Below, piece by piece: positions 61,022-64,000 of a DNA stretch of 64,000 nucleotides; positions within the stretch are counted from its first letter, which is position 1; each line of letters starts with the position of its first letter. The notes under the pieces are model-generated. The model worked only from the letters and a program-made list of their open reading frames with translations. It was not told the origin of the DNA and did no database searches. A program made the translations under genes and the position numbers. This DNA is from DAIDKA01 sp049792815 (lineage in GTDB: Bacteria; Pseudomonadota; Gammaproteobacteria; Steroidobacterales; Steroidobacteraceae). The stretch covers positions 12,825 through 76,824 of the forward strand of contig JBARBG010000136.1 of the NCBI GenBank assembly GCA_049792815.1, given 5' to 3'.

Positions 61022-63691
61022 ATGACGGAACTTCCCAAATTGCAAGATCTTGACCCGACTGAAACCCAGGAGTGGCTGGAGTCCATTGACTCTGTCCTCA
61101 AGACGCACGGTGCGGAGCGTGCGCATTTTCTGCTGGAGCGTCTGATCGACCACACGCGCCGTTCGGGCACGTATCTGCCGTTCAAGCCCAATACCGCCTA
61201 TGTCAACACCATTCCGGTAACTCGGGAAAAGGAATACCCCGGGGATCGCGCACTGGAGCGGCGCATCGAGGCGTACCTACGCTGGAACTCGGTGGCGATG
61301 GTGCTCAGGGCCAACAAGGTCTCCTCCGAGTTCGGCGGGCACCTGGCGAGCTATGCGTCCTCGGCCACGTTGTACGAGGTGGGCTTCAATCATTTCTGGC
61401 GCGCGGCATCGCTTGAACATCCCGGCGACATGGTGTTCATGCAGGGGCATTCCTCGCCCGGCATTTATGCGCGGGCCTTTCTGGAAGGCCGGTTCTCCGA
61501 AGACCAGTTGAACCGCTTCCGCCAGGAATCCGAAGGTCCCGGAGTGGGCCTGTCCTCCTATCCGCATCCGTGGCTGATGCCCGACTTCTGGCAGTTCCCC
61601 ACCGTGTCCATGGGCTTGGGACCCATGATGGCCATCTTCCAGGCGCGCTTCGTGCGCTACATGGAACACCGCGGCCTGGTGCCGGAGACGGATCGCAAGG
61701 TGTGGTGCTTCCTCGGCGATGGTGAGACCGATGAGCCGGAGTCCATGGGCGCACTCACCATGCCGGTACGCGAGCAGCTCGACAACCTGGTGTTCGTCAT
61801 CAACTGCAACCTGCAGCGCCTGGATGGTCCGGTGCGCGGCAACGGCAAGATCATCCAGGAACTGGAAGCCGCTTACCTCGGCGCCGGCTGGAATGTGATC
61901 AAGGTGCTGTGGGGCTCGCGCTGGGATCCGCTGCTCGCCCGCGACCAGAAAGGCCTGCTGCAGAAGGTCATGGAAGACACCGTCGACGGCGAGTACCAGA
62001 ATTTCAAGGCCAAGGGTGGCGCCTACACGCGCGAGCATTTCTTCGGCAAGTACCCCGAGACCAAGGAAATGGTCGCCAACATGAGCGATGCGGACATCTG
62101 GGCCCTCAAGCGGGGTGGCCATGACGCCAAGAAGGTCTTTGCCGCGTACTATGCGGCGGCCAATCACAAGGGTCAGCCCACCGTCATTCTCGCGAAGACC
62201 GTCAAGGGCTTTGGCCTGGGTAAGGCCGGCGAGGGTCAGATGGTCGCGCACCAGCAGAAGAAGGTGGACGTCGAGGGCCTGCGGGCGTTCCGCGATCGCT
62301 TCGCGATGCCGGTATCCGATGATGAGCTGGCACAGCTACCGTACCTGAAACTGCCCGAGGATTCCGCGGAAGCCAAGTATCTGCACGGCCGGCGCAAGCT
62401 CCTGGGCGGTTATCTGCCGGCGCGCAGCAACTGCGCCCCGCCACTGGCGATTCCACCGCTGTCGGCCTTCGAGGCCATGCTCGAAGGCACCGGCGAGCGC
62501 GAAATTTCAACGACCATGGCCTTCGTGCGCATCCTCACCGTGCTGCTGAAGGACAAGAACATCGGCAAGAACGTCGTGCCGATCGTCCCGGACGAGGCCC
62601 GCACCTTCGGTATGGAGGGTCTGTTCCGGCAGATCGGCATCTACTCCTCGGTGGGTCAGCTCTACACCCCGCAGGATGCCGAGACCCTGATGTCCTATCG
62701 CGAGGACAAGAAGGGCCAGATGCTCGAGGAAGGTATCAACGAAGCCGGCGCCACCTGCTCGTGGATCGCGGCGGGTACGGCCTACGCCAATCACGGCATC
62801 AACATGGTGCCGTTCTCCCTCTATTACTCCATGTTCGGCTTCCAGAGGGTGGGCGACTTCCTGTGGGCCGCGGGCGATATCCAGGCGCGCGGCTTCCTGA
62901 TGGGCGCGACTGCGGGTCGTACGACCCTTGCCGGTGAAGGCCTGCAGCACCAGGACGGTCACAGTCTGCTGCACGCCAGCACCATTCCGAACTGTGTCAG
63001 CTATGACCCGACGTTTGCCTACGAACTGGCAGTCATCATCCACGACGGCATGCGCCGGATGTTCGTGGATCAGCAGCGCGTGTTCTATTACATCACCGTG
63101 ATGAACGAGAACTACGCCCAACCGGCCCTGCCCAAGGGCGCCGAGGAGGGCATTCTCAAGGGCATGTACCGCCTGCAGTCCGGTGGCAAGGGCAGGGTAC
63201 GCGCGACCCTGTTCGGGTCGGGCACCATCCTGCGTGAGTGCATCGCAGCCGCCCAGATCCTGGAGAAGGATTACGGCGTGCCGGCCGACATCTATTCGGT
63301 GACCAGCTTCAGCGAACTGCGACGCGAGGCGCTGGATTGCGAGCGTCACAACCTGCTCAATCCGCAAGCCGTTGCCAAGGTGCCGTATGTGAAGTCCTGT
63401 CTCAAGGACATCGACGGTCCCATCATCGCGGCGACCGACTACGTGCGAACCATACCGGACCAGATCCGTCAGTGGGTGGAACAGCGCTATGTGACCCTCG
63501 GCACGGACGGCTACGGTCGCTCCGACAGCCGCGCGGCGCTGCGCCGGCACTTTGAAGTGGACCGCAATTTCATCGTGGTGGCGACGCTCAAGGCGCTGGC
63601 CGATGAAGGCAAGATCGACCGCGCAACGGTCGGCAAGGCCATCACGGCCCTGGGCATCGATCCGGCGAAGGCCGATCCTTTGAACTCCTGA
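61022..63691 (+). CDS. aceE: Pyruvate dehydrogenase E1 component
   Basis: This 889-residue homodimeric E1 enzyme decarboxylates pyruvate with thiamine diphosphate and feeds the lipoyl arm of E2. The ThDP/Mg site is GDGETDEPESMGALTMP with NCNLQRLDGPVRGNGKIIQE. HGINMVPFSLYYSMFGFQRV and AGRTTLAGEGLQHQDGHSLL are further family blocks. ATG 61022 is preceded by a TTG in frame at 61010, which I reject. aceF follows after 34 bases in the same direction. Confidence 0.97.
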   Translation: MTELPKLQDLDPTETQEWLESIDSVLKTHGAERAHFLLERLIDHTRRSGTYLPFKPNTAYVNTIPVTREKEYPGDRALERRIEAYLRWNSVAMVLRANKVSSEFGGHLASYASSATLYEVGFNHFWRAASLEHPGDMVFMQGHSSPGIYARAFLEGRFSEDQLNRFRQESEGPGVGLSSYPHPWLMPDFWQFPTVSMGLGPMMAIFQARFVRYMEHRGLVPETDRKVWCFLGDGETDEPESMGALTMPVREQLDNLVFVINCNLQRLDGPVRGNGKIIQELEAAYLGAGWNVIKVLWGSRWDPLLARDQKGLLQKVMEDTVDGEYQNFKAKGGAYTREHFFGKYPETKEMVANMSDADIWALKRGGHDAKKVFAAYYAAANHKGQPTVILAKTVKGFGLGKAGEGQMVAHQQKKVDVEGLRAFRDRFAMPVSDDELAQLPYLKLPEDSAEAKYLHGRRKLLGGYLPARSNCAPPLAIPPLSAFEAMLEGTGEREISTTMAFVRILTVLLKDKNIGKNVVPIVPDEARTFGMEGLFRQIGIYSSVGQLYTPQDAETLMSYREDKKGQMLEEGINEAGATCSWIAAGTAYANHGINMVPFSLYYSMFGFQRVGDFLWAAGDIQARGFLMGATAGRTTLAGEGLQHQDGHSLLHASTIPNCVSYDPTFAYELAVIIHDGMRRMFVDQQRVFYYITVMNENYAQPALPKGAEEGILKGMYRLQSGGKGRVRATLFGSGTILRECIAAAQILEKDYGVPADIYSVTSFSELRREALDCERHNLLNPQAVAKVPYVKSCLKDIDGPIIAATDYVRTIPDQIRQWVEQRYVTLGTDGYGRSDSRAALRRHFEVDRNFIVVATLKALADEGKIDRATVGKAITALGIDPAKADPLNS

Positions 63692-63725
63692 CCAACATCG
63701 AAAGATCAAAGCAAGAGAATCACCA

Positions 63726-64000
63726 GTGACTCGCGTCATAGAAGTGCGAGTGCCCGACATGGGCAACTTCAAGGACGTGGCCGTCATCGACGTCCTCGTC
63801 AAGCCCGGCGATGCCATCGAGGTCGACGGCCCGCTGGTCACTCTGGAAACCGAGAAGGCCACCATGGACGTGCCGTCCACCGTGGCTGGCACCATCCAGA
63901 AGGTCATCGCCACCAAGGGTGGAACCGTCTCGCCCGGGGATGTGGTGGCAACGGTGCAGGTCGCCGACGCGGCAGGCGCCACGGCCGCGGCACCCGGGGC
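63726..64000 (+). CDS. aceF: Dihydrolipoyl acetyltransferase E2, 5' part
   Basis: The frame runs off the window edge. From GTG 63726 it reads VTRVIEVRVPDMGNFKDVAV and a complete lipoyl domain with the lipoylated Lys44 in LETEKATMDVPSTVAG, then the start of an Ala-rich linker. This is the first lipoyl domain of E2, which carries acetyl groups between E1 and E3. Whether further lipoyl domains follow cannot be seen. Confidence 0.92.
   Translation, partial: MTRVIEVRVPDMGNFKDVAVIDVLVKPGDAIEVDGPLVTLETEKATMDVPSTVAGTIQKVIATKGGTVSPGDVVATVQVADAAGATAAAPG

Noticed and set aside
62507..63982. Minus-strand 491-residue frame opposite aceE and aceF
   Set aside because: It is a shadow of two strongly conserved housekeeping genes.

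Overview
The window is GC-rich bacterial chromosome with dense coding on both strands. The organism looks like a gammaproteobacterium of the Steroidobacterales/Nevskiales/Xanthomonadales kind. The evidence is the E. coli-type pyrC next to rnt and grxD, a homodimeric-type aceE followed by a lipoyl-domain aceF, a RhtA-type exporter, an RND pump, and many exported proteins of unknown function. This placement is inferred from gene content, not from a marker gene. No rRNA, tRNA, CRISPR array, insertion sequence or prophage was recognised.

Layout. (1) 1-10 kb: a Cys-cluster protein and a partner, an XRE regulator, then a long rightward run: RND adaptor, RND pump, LpxL-like acyltransferase, lipoprotein, exported cupin, small lipoprotein, HExxH protein, membrane protein. 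(2) 10-16 kb: a secreted trypsin-fold protease with eight Ig-like repeats and a C-terminal sorting-type tail; an MDR oxidoreductase with a signal peptide; and, convergent to it, a Tat-type FMN alpha-hydroxy-acid dehydrogenase carrying a CXXCH haem-c motif. (3) 16-25 kb: two FtsX-type permeases, a fatty acyl-AMP ligase fused to a carrier domain, a cytochrome P450, a divergent DUF374 acyltransferase, and a PAS-GGDEF-EAL protein. (4) 25-31 kb: nadC, gabD, a RhtA-like exporter, and a LytS/LytTR system whose middle gene is a truncated, His-less kinase relative. (5) 31-43 kb: mixed accessory genes, including a SnoaL-like exported protein, DUF4386 and AraC, an EamA transporter, a TPR membrane protein, two GFA-like proteins, MFS, an O-methyltransferase, two exported proteins, and a truncated fimbrial subunit. 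(6) 43-51.7 kb: a DoxX/VOC/short DUF4287 operon divergent from a TetR gene with a clear operator, GST, S66 peptidase, PEBP lipoprotein, cupin, DUF1801, and an SDR lacking the Tyr/Lys pair. (7) 51.7-57 kb: an exported unknown protein with a GH18-like protein, then a YtrA-type GntR/ABC/permease operon with a palindrome touching its start codon. (8) 57-64 kb: housekeeping genes grxD, rnt, pyrC, an M17 aminopeptidase, aceE and the start of aceF.

The most unusual groupings are the FAAL-ACP/P450/acyltransferase module, which reads as a small acyl-lipid pathway; the exported FMN enzyme with an apparent haem-c site; and the three-gene LytS/LytS-remnant/LytTR operon. Functions are inferred from motifs read by eye. 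No database search was possible.
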